From: Acinetobacter sp. Ver3
GTDB lineage: Bacteria; Pseudomonadota; Gammaproteobacteria; Pseudomonadales; Moraxellaceae
Assembly (NCBI RefSeq): GCF_000632455.1
Contig: NZ_JFYL01000029.1
Coordinates: 1 to 36,268, forward strand
Direction: 5' to 3'
Length of the DNA: 36,268 nucleotides
The notes below the pieces were generated by a model. It made no database searches. It was not told where the DNA came from and worked only from the letters and a program-made list of their open reading frames with translations. Shown here piece after piece: positions 9,769-17,087 of this stretch. The translations under genes were made by a program, and so were the position numbers. Numbering within the stretch: position 1 is the stretch's first letter; every line of letters starts with the position of its first letter.

Positions 9769-9880
9769 CTTCTAGATTATCAGCTTTATGGTTTGATTTT
9801 CCTCATTATAAAAGGTCTTTCTTGCAAACTATGGAAAACCTGCAAGTGACATGACCATGTCAAAAACTAAGGGGAATTAC

Positions 9881-12274
9881 ATGAACCATATATACCGAGT
9901 TATCCGTAATCGTAATGGAAAATTAGTCGTAACAGGGGAACTTGGACGTACACGTTTTACACAATCTTTAAAAAATATTGGAATAACGACAGGTTATCTG
10001 ATTTTAATTGGGGCATTAACCGCAATGACGAGTCAGGTGCAAGCTGATGAATGTGAGGGTTCAACAGGCACAGCGACGAATTCAGACACTACATCTTTCA
10101 TCTGTGGTGAAAATAACTCAGTGGTTGCACCGAACAGTGTGGTTATGGGACAAAGCAATAACGTCAATATTGGGATGAATCATACTGTTTTTGGTTTGAA
10201 TAATACGGTGACACCAAACGCTGTAACGACAACGCAAAATAATGTGGTCATTGGAAATCAAAACACAACGCATCATACAAGTAATATTGCCATTGGTAAT
10301 AATCAAGTGGTTAAGGGGGAAGGGAGTATTGCGATCGGTAGTTCAAATACTGCTGAAGGGGGTATCTCTATAGGTATTTCAAATTTAAACTCGTCTGTAA
10401 AATCTGTTGTTGTTGGTATGAATAATATTCACGACGTCAACACTAATGGCTCGATGATTTTTGGTGGATTTAATGAGGTTGGTGCGACGAGTTCTCATAT
10501 ATTTGCCTCCAACAGTAATGTGCAAGGTCACACTAATGTGGCTGTCGGTGGTTCTATTATTATTCGACCAGGACCAAATTATACATCCGTAAGAGAGTCA
10601 GTCGCGATTGGTGAGCTGAGTCAGGTTTATGCGAGCAACTCTGTTGCTTTAGGTAGTGCATCGGTTGCAGATCGAGAGAATGTTATTTCAGTCGGTAGTG
10701 ATCAATTAAAACGCCGAATCATGAACTTAGCATGGGGATTAGATACTCATGATGCTATTAATGTTGATCAATTGACAGCCAGTTTACAAAGAATTCTGGG
10801 TACTGGGGTGACTATGTTTCAGGGGAGTGTGATGCCCCTTTCATTTGAAATGCAAGGCTCTACATACCAAAACGTAAATCAAACAATTAGAGGGATTGAT
10901 ATTGAATTTACAGCGTTAAAAGACCGAGTGTCTGCACTCGAAAATAATGGTGTTGGTGGTGAAACAGGTACAGGTACCACTGGACCAGCTGGACCAAGTG
11001 CGTACGAGGTTGCTGTGAGTAATGGATTTGAGGGCTCTGAAACAGATTGGCTTACATCATTAAAAGGTGAAAAAGGCGATAAGGGAGATAAAGGTGATCA
11101 AGGTCCACAAGGATTGAAAGGTGACAAAGGGGATCAAGGTATACCAGGTACAAGCGGTGGACCTAGTGGCGGTGTAGGACCACAAGGTGATAGTGCTTAC
11201 CAAGTGGCGGTGAATAATGGATTTGTAGGAACAGAGCAAGATTGGCTGACGTCACTCAAAGGAGATAAAGGTGACCAAGGTCCTCAAGGATTGAAAGGTG
11301 ATAAGGGAGATCAAGGTGATCAAGGACTTCAAGGCTTAAAAGGCGACAAGGGCGATAAAGGTGATCAAGGACTTCAAGGCTTAAAAGGTGACAAAGGTGA
11401 TCAAGGATTTAGTGCTTTTGAGATTGCTGTACAAAATGGCTTTAATGGCACCGAACAACAGTGGCTAACGTCTTTGGCTAGTGGTGGAACTGTCGCAATA
11501 TCTGTTGGAACAAATCCTAGTGAAAATGCAATATTACCAAATGCAACAGGTGAAGATGCTCTTGCAATCGGAAGTTCATCAGTAGCATCGGGTCGTGAGA
11601 GTATTGTCATTGGGGCTGAATCACAAGTCGCTGGTGAACATGCAACAGCTTTAGGAAATCACAATACGGTTACGGGTGAAAATACGCATTCAGTTGGTAA
11701 TTTCAACAATATTTCAGGAAATAGTACTGTAGCTCTTGGGAATAACATAACGTCTGACGCAAATAATGCTGTTCTTTTAGGAAATGCTTCGTCTACCGAT
11801 CGGGACAATACGGTTTCAGTGGGTTCCTCTACGCAACAGCGCCAAATTGTTAATGTGGCAGCAGGTACAGCGGATACCGACGCAGTCAATGTAAAACAAA
11901 TGCGTCAAGCAGATCAGAAAGTTTTGAGCGATGCACAGGAATATACGAATATACGAACCAATGAAATATTGAATCAGGCCAATGAGTATACTAGTCGACG
12001 TGTAAATGCTTTAGAACAGAGTTTTGCCGATGAACGACGTGACACTCGAGCAGCTATTGCAGCATCTTTGGCTGTCGCTTCATTACCCCAGCCAACTTAT
12101 GCTGGTGCAAGTATGTTCAGTGCAGCTGCTGGTACATGGGATGGTGAGCAAGGTATTGCCATTGGATTTAGTGGGGTTTCTGAAACGAATCGCTTTGTCT
12201 ATAAAGCATCTGGAACCGCAAGTTCACAAGGTGATGTTGGTGGTGCTATTGCATTGGGTTGGCAATGGAAATAA
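9881..12274 (+). CDS. Trimeric autotransporter adhesin with collagen-like insert
   Basis: A 797-residue type Vc secreted surface protein. Residues 1-24 are an extended signal peptide region (MNHIYRVIRNRNGKLVV), followed by a hydrophobic core and probable cleavage after QVQA at 55. Residues about 60-265 form a YadA-like head of degenerate repeats (AIGSSN, VVGMNN), with a neck near 268-300 (SVGSDQLKRRI ... DAINVDQL). Residues about 373-510 alternate collagen-like Gly-X-Y runs (GDKGDQGPQGLKG type) with three copies of an SAYEVAV-NGF-WLTSL motif at 373, 438 and 511. A second head follows (530-640), then a neck (644-675), a coiled-coil stalk and a YadA-type anchor to 797. The protein ends WQWK rather than on an aromatic residue. 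The frame is open from 9851, but TAAGGGGA lies 7 bases before the ATG at 9881. It lies divergently from the LuxR-type gene. Confidence 0.93.
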   Translation: MNHIYRVIRNRNGKLVVTGELGRTRFTQSLKNIGITTGYLILIGALTAMTSQVQADECEGSTGTATNSDTTSFICGENNSVVAPNSVVMGQSNNVNIGMNHTVFGLNNTVTPNAVTTTQNNVVIGNQNTTHHTSNIAIGNNQVVKGEGSIAIGSSNTAEGGISIGISNLNSSVKSVVVGMNNIHDVNTNGSMIFGGFNEVGATSSHIFASNSNVQGHTNVAVGGSIIIRPGPNYTSVRESVAIGELSQVYASNSVALGSASVADRENVISVGSDQLKRRIMNLAWGLDTHDAINVDQLTASLQRILGTGVTMFQGSVMPLSFEMQGSTYQNVNQTIRGIDIEFTALKDRVSALENNGVGGETGTGTTGPAGPSAYEVAVSNGFEGSETDWLTSLKGEKGDKGDKGDQGPQGLKGDKGDQGIPGTSGGPSGGVGPQGDSAYQVAVNNGFVGTEQDWLTSLKGDKGDQGPQGLKGDKGDQGDQGLQGLKGDKGDKGDQGLQGLKGDKGDQGFSAFEIAVQNGFNGTEQQWLTSLASGGTVAISVGTNPSENAILPNATGEDALAIGSSSVASGRESIVIGAESQVAGEHATALGNHNTVTGENTHSVGNFNNISGNSTVALGNNITSDANNAVLLGNASSTDRDNTVSVGSSTQQRQIVNVAAGTADTDAVNVKQMRQADQKVLSDAQEYTNIRTNEILNQANEYTSRRVNALEQSFADERRDTRAAIAASLAVASLPQPTYAGASMFSAAAGTWDGEQGIAIGFSGVSETNRFVYKASGTASSQGDVGGAIALGWQWK
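11315..11404 (+). repeat. 45-bp tandem repeat in the collagen-like segment
   Basis: Two nearly identical 45-bp units begin with GGTGAT at 11315 and 11360 and encode 15 residues each (five Gly-X-Y triplets, including DQGLQGLKGDKG). Similar but less exact units lie upstream, at about 11092-11140 and 11272-11314. Repeats of this kind allow in-frame length change by recombination. Confidence 0.75.
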
Positions 12275-12349
12275 TCTAAGTTTCACCCAAACGTAAAAGT
12301 AACCTTAATACGAAACTATTTTTTAACAGGTATAAGATAGATTTAAATC

Positions 12350-12377
12350 AAAAAAGCCTGCTCAAGCAGGCTTTTTT
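12350..12377. terminator. Bidirectional terminator after the adhesin gene
   Basis: Perfect 12-bp stem AAAAAAGCCTGC / GCAGGCTTTTTT with a TCAA loop, lying between the convergent adhesin gene and the small minus-strand gene at 12386. Its symmetry fits use on both strands. Confidence 0.92.
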
Positions 12378-12385
12378 ATCTGTTT

Positions 12386-12673
12386 TTAGGCAAATTTTGC
12401 TAAAACAGCAAGGAATTCTGCACTTTGGCGTGGGAATTCTGCGATCACATCATGAATACGTTTGCCTTCAGGATTTTGAGCGTTAAGATCTCGACCATCT
12501 GCTATAAATTTAGTGAGTAAACGCTCATAGTCATTAGCACGCATATGTTTAAAAGCATGATAGAGAACATGAAAATCAGCGTTTACACCTTCAGGAGGTA
12601 ACTGATTTAAATAGGCAAAAACACGCTCGTCTGACCATTCTTCATTGAACGTGGCTGGCTGTGATAATGCCAT
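12386..12673 (-). CDS. Small conserved protein, PA4642-family-like
   Basis: A 95-residue soluble protein beginning MALSQPATFNEEWSDERVFAYLNQLPPEG, without signal peptide or membrane segment. It resembles the short proteins annotated as PA4642 family, whose function I do not know. The open frame continues upstream to a TTG at 12757, but AAGGAG lies about 7 bases before the ATG at 12673 and the upstream part runs into the inverted-repeat element, so the short form is chosen. It lies downstream of minE on the same strand but is separated from it by a structured, terminator-like element, so it is probably expressed separately. The family name is from memory of related sequences. Confidence 0.75.
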   Translation of the reverse strand: MALSQPATFNEEWSDERVFAYLNQLPPEGVNADFHVLYHAFKHMRANDYERLLTKFIADGRDLNAQNPEGKRIHDVIAEFPRQSAEFLAVLAKFA

Positions 12674-12706
12674 CACAATCTCCTTGGTATTTTTAATCAA
12701 TAAAAA

Positions 12707-12829
12707 AGGGCAAAATATGAGACTAGATGAGCGAAGCACTGCTTTGTCTAGTCGCAAGACTTGAAGCTCTGCTTCAAGTGGGCGGAATATAGCTAATAGC
12801 CTATTTCTGCCACTCTCATATTTTGCCCT
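12707..12829 (-). repeat. 123-bp cloverleaf-like inverted-repeat element, terminator-like on the minus strand
   Basis: Exact 15-bp inverted repeats (AGGGCAAAATATGAG at 12707-12721 and its complement at 12815-12829) enclose three smaller hairpins. These are GACTAGA/TCTAGTC with an inner CGAAGC/GCTTTG (12721-12753), a perfect 9-bp ACTTGAAGC/GCTTCAAGT with a 3-nt loop (12759-12779), and an imperfect GGCGGAATA/TATTTCTGCC arm (12781-12811). On the minus strand the outer stem is followed directly by six T, so it could end minCDE transcription. No target-site duplication is evident. It could be a MITE-like mobile repeat, a structured RNA or an elaborate terminator. Confidence 0.7.
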
Positions 12830-12861
12830 GATTCAATTTGCTTGACTAATCAAAAATCAGA

Positions 12862-13134
12862 TTAACGTTCTTCAGGCAAATTGATATTCATTTCTAGCAT
12901 TTCGATATTTGCTTCTGAGCGAACCGACATTTGTATATGCTGTTCATCTACACCACGCACATAACGATTCACAACTTGCATGATTTCTTTTTTCATTAAA
13001 TCAATTTTATCTTGGCTTAAACGCTTACCTAGACCATTTTCAGATGCCACGATAACTTTTAAGCGATCTTTAGCTGTTTGTGCACTTGATGGTTTGTCAT
13101 CACTACTAAAAAGTTTACTCCAGAATCCTGCCAT
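12862..13134 (-). CDS. minE: Cell division topological specificity factor MinE
   Basis: A 90-residue MinE of normal length. The N-terminal MAGFWSKLFSS is the amphipathic membrane-targeting helix, the RLKVIVASE region is the MinD-contact segment, and the C-terminal half (MQVVNRYVRGVDEQHIQMSVRSE) forms the topological-specificity domain. MinE stimulates MinD ATPase activity and drives pole-to-pole oscillation so that MinC inhibits FtsZ away from midcell. It starts 2 bases after the minD stop, so the two are tightly co-expressed. Confidence 0.98.
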   Translation of the reverse strand: MAGFWSKLFSSDDKPSSAQTAKDRLKVIVASENGLGKRLSQDKIDLMKKEIMQVVNRYVRGVDEQHIQMSVRSEANIEMLEMNINLPEER

Positions 13135-13136
13135 CT

Positions 13137-13949
13137 TTATGCTCCAAATAAACGTGCTAACCAGCCTTTCGGCTTCACAGAGATGTGACGATATGGACGT
13201 TCTTCACCAAGGAAGCGTGCAACAAGATCGTCATAAGCTTGTCCAGCTGCTTCTTCAGTATAAAGAATAACAGGCTTACCTTCATTCGAAGCTTGTAACA
13301 CGCTTTTACATTCAGGAATTACACCGAGCGTTGGCACGCGAAGGATATCTTTAGAAATATCATCGACTGTTAACATTTCTTGCTTGTCAGCACGTTCAGG
13401 GTTGAAGCGTGTGATACAAAGATGCTTACGAATACGACCTTCGTTATTTTCTACTTTCTTCGTTTTACTGTCCAACATACCAATAATACGATCGGAATCT
13501 CGGACAGATGAAATTTCAGGGTTCGTTACAATGATTGCTTCATCAGCATGGTACATTGCTAAAATTGCACCACGTTCAATACCTGCAGGAGAGTCACAAA
13601 TGATGTAGTCGAACTCTTGAGAAAGTTCGTCCATAACACGTGCAACACCTTCATCGGTTAACGCATCTTTATCACGGGTTTGTGATGCAGGTAAAATATA
13701 TAGATTTTCGATTTCTTTATCGCGAATAAGTGCTTGTTGTAATCTCGCTTCGTTATTTAATACATTCACAAAATCATAAACAACACGACGCTCACAACCC
13801 ATGATAAGGTCGAGGTTACGTAAACCTACGTCAAAATCGATTACAACAGTTTTGTGGCCACGAAGGGCTAAACCTGTTGCAAAAGATGCACTGGTAGTTG
13901 TTTTACCTACGCCACCTTTACCTGATGTTACGACAACAATTTTCGCCAC
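13137..13949 (-). CDS. minD: Septum site-determining ATPase MinD
   Basis: A 270-residue ParA/MinD-type ATPase starting from GTG at 13949. The product starts (M)AKIVVVTSGKGGVGKTT, with the deviant Walker A motif at residues 10-17. The DFDVGLRNLDL and CDSPAG motifs follow, and the last residues (GWLARLFGA) form the membrane-targeting amphipathic helix. MinD recruits MinC to the membrane and is released by MinE. The frame stays open to 13997, but family alignment and an AGGAG 9 bases before the GTG favour this start. It lies 61 bases downstream of minC. Confidence 0.97.
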   Translation of the reverse strand: MAKIVVVTSGKGGVGKTTTSASFATGLALRGHKTVVIDFDVGLRNLDLIMGCERRVVYDFVNVLNNEARLQQALIRDKEIENLYILPASQTRDKDALTDEGVARVMDELSQEFDYIICDSPAGIERGAILAMYHADEAIIVTNPEISSVRDSDRIIGMLDSKTKKVENNEGRIRKHLCITRFNPERADKQEMLTVDDISKDILRVPTLGVIPECKSVLQASNEGKPVILYTEEAAGQAYDDLVARFLGEERPYRHISVKPKGWLARLFGA

Positions 13950-14010
13950 CGAATCCACTCCTGTTATGTTTATCCCCAATACTATAGGGGTTCTCATGTT
14001 TAGTTATACA

Positions 14011-14724
14011 TTAAAATTCCAGTGCTTCAAAGACAAGCTCTTGAGCATCATTTAAATAGATATGTACTGACTTTTTTAGCATATGTGGTGGAATATCATC
14101 TGCAACACAATATGTTCCTGCGATAGATACTAATTCAGCTTCTAAAACATGACAGAAAATTCGTGCTGCTGTATTGCCACCGGCGCCGGCGATGACTCTA
14201 CCACGAGCAGAGCCATAAATATGTATATTTCCTGAAGCGATGATTTCAGAGCCACTATTAATTCCAGCAGTTAAAATAATATCGCCGTGATCTTGTACCA
14301 GACATTGTCCTGTTCTAAGCACTTCATCGTGATACGAAGTTTTATGTGTGGTTGCTGGAGCTATGTGTGTTGGAACCTTCTCAACTTCAGGTGTATTTGC
14401 TGGGGCTTCTACCACTTGTTCTTTTGTTGCTTTGATCCGCTGCAAAGGACGATCAGCCGCAAGAACTGGGAATTGGATCGCACGTGCTTCATCACCCATT
14501 AAACCATCAACGACAGCCATTGGCTGTAACCCTAAACTGATGACCAATTGAATGAGTCCAATGAGTTCTTGTTCAACGGTTGTGTCTAGAATGACAAGCG
14601 CACCTTCATAAGAGGTTTCACTCATCATGGCACTTAATTGTTGGCGGATAACATTATGATCATTGGTGTCAAAGGTAATTCGGGTAAAATTCACCATTCT
14701 ACCGGTAATCCGAATATCTGCCAT
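14011..14724 (-). CDS. minC: Septum site-determining protein MinC
   Basis: A 237-residue FtsZ assembly inhibitor. The N-terminal domain ([16 protein letters not shown]) is followed by a linker rich in A, P, T and V (near residues 110-135) and the C-terminal beta-helical domain, which binds MinD and begins at [27 protein letters not shown]. Two in-frame ATGs lie close together; AAGGA is 6 bases from the second (14724) and directly abuts the first (14730), so 14724 is chosen. It is the first gene of minCDE. Confidence 0.96.
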   Translation of the reverse strand: MADIRITGRMVNFTRITFDTNDHNVIRQQLSAMMSETSYEGALVILDTTVEQELIGLIQLVISLGLQPMAVVDGLMGDEARAIQFPVLAADRPLQRIKATKEQVVEAPANTPEVEKVPTHIAPATTHKTSYHDEVLRTGQCLVQDHGDIILTAGINSGSEIIASGNIHIYGSARGRVIAGAGGNTAARIFCHVLEAELVSIAGTYCVADDIPPHMLKKSVHIYLNDAQELVFEALEF

Positions 14725-14773
14725 ATTCATTCCTTGCTTGCTTCGCGCTTTATAATCGAAGTAAAAATTGTTA

Positions 14774-14801
14774 ATTGTGCAAATGCTAGTTCAATTCTCA
14801 A
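14774..14801 (-). promoter_or_regulatory. Candidate promoter of minCDE
   Basis: On the minus strand, TTGAGA (14796-14801, 5 of 6 to the -35 consensus) and CACAAT (14774-14779, 4 of 6 to the -10 consensus) are separated by 16 bases and end about 50 bases before the minC ATG. The call rests on consensus matching only. Confidence 0.4.
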
Positions 14802-14840
14802 GAATTCTCTAGCGGATATATTAAATTAATAGAGAAATGA

Positions 14841-15890
14841 TCATTCCTTGACTTGATTGTTTTTTGATAACTCTATTTGCCATTGTTTTACTGCCACCTG
14901 TTTTCTTAAAGACTCAAGACTTTCATAAACGACAGATTCAACGAGTTGTTCTAATGCATGATTATCAATATTGAGCTGGCTAATTTTTTCAGCAATGAGT
15001 TGATAATGCGCATTCGGTTTATCAATGGTTCCAGAAATAAAAGGTTCAACTAAACCGTCGGTAATATTTTCACCTAATCGTTGACCAATGTTGTGGATTT
15101 GCTGTTCTATACGACCACCCACCAATGGAATCAGCTTTAAGAGCTGTGTTAGCTCTGGTGTGTCTTCAATTGCTTTAATGACAATGTGACCAACGCCTTG
15201 CGAGATATTATCTTTTTGAAGTTTTAATTCGGTTGCTAAAGATTCTTGTAAGACTTGCGCTAATGTCGTGGCAAACATGTCTCGATGGTGATTCACCAGA
15301 TCATGAATGATTTTTTTATGGGTTGAGCTAGTGTCTAACTCTTTTTTAACACTATCAATGACAGTAATCACCACACGATCAGAGAGCTCTTCCATGATCA
15401 CGTTATAGTAAAAATTAAGACGTCTGAACCATTTATTAGGTATGACTTTATAGCCTAGCTCATGCAGTCTATAGGCAATCACTCCGACGCGAATTAAACG
15501 TAAAAAGCGAAGGTAAGGGATAATAGCTAATATTTCATACCAATGAATGAAGGGAAAGAAAAACCAACGCTGATGATGTTTATTGACGATTGCAATCAGC
15601 CATCTTACAGCGAGTTCAACAATTAAAAATGTGATAAACCAACTTTCAGTAATGATGACCCATGGGTGAAGCTCGGATTTATAAAACTCCAGAATTTGAG
15701 GTAATTGAACCGTGTCAAATACCCATGAGCCAAAATTACTCATTAAAAATGCATTGGCACATAGACAAAACAAATTGACTAAAATAATGAGCATCATAAA
15801 GATGTCATAAATCAGGAACATCTTCCAAAATAACGTATCGTGACGCTGTGGACGGAAAGTTTTTCGAGAATTAGTCATGCGTTCTGTCAT
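14841..15890 (-). CDS. Membrane protein with voltage-sensor-like segment, function unknown
   Basis: About 349 residues from the ATG at 15890; the frame opens at a TTG at 15896. Hydrophobic segments lie near residues 25-50 (FLIYDIFMMLIILVNLFCLC) and 80-105, and a third hydrophobic stretch (WYEILAIIPYL) leads into RFLRLIRVGVIAYRL, an S4-like spacing of basic residues. The C-terminal 200 residues are polar and helical. The N-terminal half resembles a voltage-sensor or ion-transport fold, but no pore-loop selectivity motif is visible. It starts 23 bases downstream of the acyltransferase and precedes minC by about 110 bases. The ribosome binding site is weak and the start uncertain. Confidence 0.7.
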   Translation of the reverse strand: MTERMTNSRKTFRPQRHDTLFWKMFLIYDIFMMLIILVNLFCLCANAFLMSNFGSWVFDTVQLPQILEFYKSELHPWVIITESWFITFLIVELAVRWLIAIVNKHHQRWFFFPFIHWYEILAIIPYLRFLRLIRVGVIAYRLHELGYKVIPNKWFRRLNFYYNVIMEELSDRVVITVIDSVKKELDTSSTHKKIIHDLVNHHRDMFATTLAQVLQESLATELKLQKDNISQGVGHIVIKAIEDTPELTQLLKLIPLVGGRIEQQIHNIGQRLGENITDGLVEPFISGTIDKPNAHYQLIAEKISQLNIDNHALEQLVESVVYESLESLRKQVAVKQWQIELSKNNQVKE

Positions 15891-15913
15891 ATGCAATACA
15901 TTCTGAGGACAGC

Positions 15914-16843
15914 TTAATTTACAGATTCAGCTTGAAGCTGTTGTTTTAACTGTGTAATTAACTGATCTTTTTCTGTCCAAAGCTCATCAACCCATTTTTG
16001 GAAACGAGCGCGATAGTCGGCATCATCCTCATAATTGCCGCTATGAACCCAAGCAGGAATTTCAATTTTTCTTAAATTCACGGCAATTTGAGAAACTTCT
16101 CCTAACCAAAAATCTCCATAACCTGGCACACCATCTGGATAGACAATGGTCATATCGACTAGTGCATCAATTTCACTTCCTAGAATATTTAGGGCAAGTG
16201 CTAGACCACCCGCTTTAGGCTTGAGTAAATTTTTATACGGAGATTTTTGTTGAGCATGTTTTTCGGGCGTATAGCGCGTACCTTCTAAATAATTTAATAA
16301 GGTAAAAGGTTGGCTGAGCAGTTGTTCACACGATTTACGCGCTTCTTCCATATCACGATATTTCAGCGCAGGATTTTTTTCGATTTGCGCTTTGGTATGA
16401 CGCTTCATCATAGGAAAACCAAGGATCTTGAATGCTTGCCCAACAAAAGGAATAAAAATGAGTTCCCATTTCGTAAAAAAACGTGTGAGCGGCATACGTT
16501 TAAGACCAAAATATTGAGTAACAGTTGTATCTACCCAGCTTTGGTGATTACAGGTCATGATGTAACGACCTTGTAGATTGAGATCTAGATCTTCATCAAT
16601 CGTGATGTGCCATTTAAGCTCAGGGAGAACTTTTTCAATGAGCCAGTTATTCGTACCAATCCAACCATTGGCGATATTGATATTGGTTTCATCGATTTTT
16701 GATGATTTTTTTACGAGTTTAGTCAAACCTAATGCAAGAATAGGTGGGCCACGAAAAAATGTACTTCCTGTGATCACAGAACCTACGGTTAAACCCTTAG
16801 AAATTTTTTTTAAAATAGGTTGTTTCTGCTTCTCTGCTGCCAT
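15914..16843 (-). CDS. YihG-like 1-acyl-glycerol-3-phosphate acyltransferase family protein
   Basis: A 309-residue member of the PlsC/LPLAT acyltransferase superfamily. The catalytic HX4D motif is in NHQSWVD near residue 97, a second block reads FPMMKRHT near 142, and the acceptor-binding EGTR motif is in NYLEGTRYTPE near 190. The N-terminal 50 residues include a hydrophobic segment (GSVITGSTFFRGPPILALGLTK) that could hold it at the inner membrane. The layout resembles E. coli YihG, which acylates lysophosphatidic acid; the exact substrate here is inferred. AGGA lies about 8 bases before the ATG. It heads a minus-strand pair with the membrane protein downstream and is divergent from the OmpA-like lipoprotein. 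Confidence 0.85.
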   Translation of the reverse strand: MAAEKQKQPILKKISKGLTVGSVITGSTFFRGPPILALGLTKLVKKSSKIDETNINIANGWIGTNNWLIEKVLPELKWHITIDEDLDLNLQGRYIMTCNHQSWVDTTVTQYFGLKRMPLTRFFTKWELIFIPFVGQAFKILGFPMMKRHTKAQIEKNPALKYRDMEEARKSCEQLLSQPFTLLNYLEGTRYTPEKHAQQKSPYKNLLKPKAGGLALALNILGSEIDALVDMTIVYPDGVPGYGDFWLGEVSQIAVNLRKIEIPAWVHSGNYEDDADYRARFQKWVDELWTEKDQLITQLKQQLQAESVN

Positions 16844-16986
16844 TGCACAGTCCTAAAAAGTGATTGCATGTGATTGAAATTTTTAAAACACTATAAATCG
16901 AGTCGCTCAAATCACAAAGCCCGTTTTCTTAACTATGTATAAAATATGATGAAGCATTAACGAAAGATGCTACAAAAGATTACATA

Positions 16987-17014
16987 TTGTTAATAAACTG
17001 TTTATTATTAACAA
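16987..17014. promoter_or_regulatory. AT-rich 10-bp inverted repeat upstream of the OmpA-like lipoprotein
   Basis: TTGTTAATAA (16987-16996) and TTATTAACAA (17005-17014) are exact inverted copies separated by 8 bases. They lie 74-101 bases upstream of the lipoprotein ATG in the 244-base divergent intergenic region. The spacing and symmetry fit an operator for a dimeric regulator. AT-rich DNA makes chance symmetry more likely, and no regulator can be named. Confidence 0.5.
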
Positions 17015-17087
17015 AATAGTAATGGTTAAATTGTTTCTAACAAATCATTATTCATCACATACAAAAACATATAAAAGGAGTCATCCC

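Noticed and set aside
9851..9880. The earlier adhesin start at 9851
   Set aside because: It adds ten residues before a canonical extended signal peptide start; the ATG at 9881 has a strong ribosome binding site.
11065..11404. A CRISPR-like array in the repeated DNA
   Set aside because: The repeats are in-frame collagen codons without unique spacers of constant length.
12674..12757. An N-terminal extension of the small PA4642-like protein to the TTG at 12757
   Set aside because: It would be translated from inside the inverted-repeat element, while a good AAGGAG stands before the ATG at 12673.
12707..12829. A tRNA or tmRNA gene, suggested by the cloverleaf shape
   Set aside because: Arm sizes and loops do not match tRNA, there is no T-psi-C loop consensus or CCA end, and the outer stem is 15 bp.
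12700..12840. A transposition target duplication flanking the inverted-repeat element
   Set aside because: Flanking bases on the two sides do not match as a direct repeat, so insertion is not shown.
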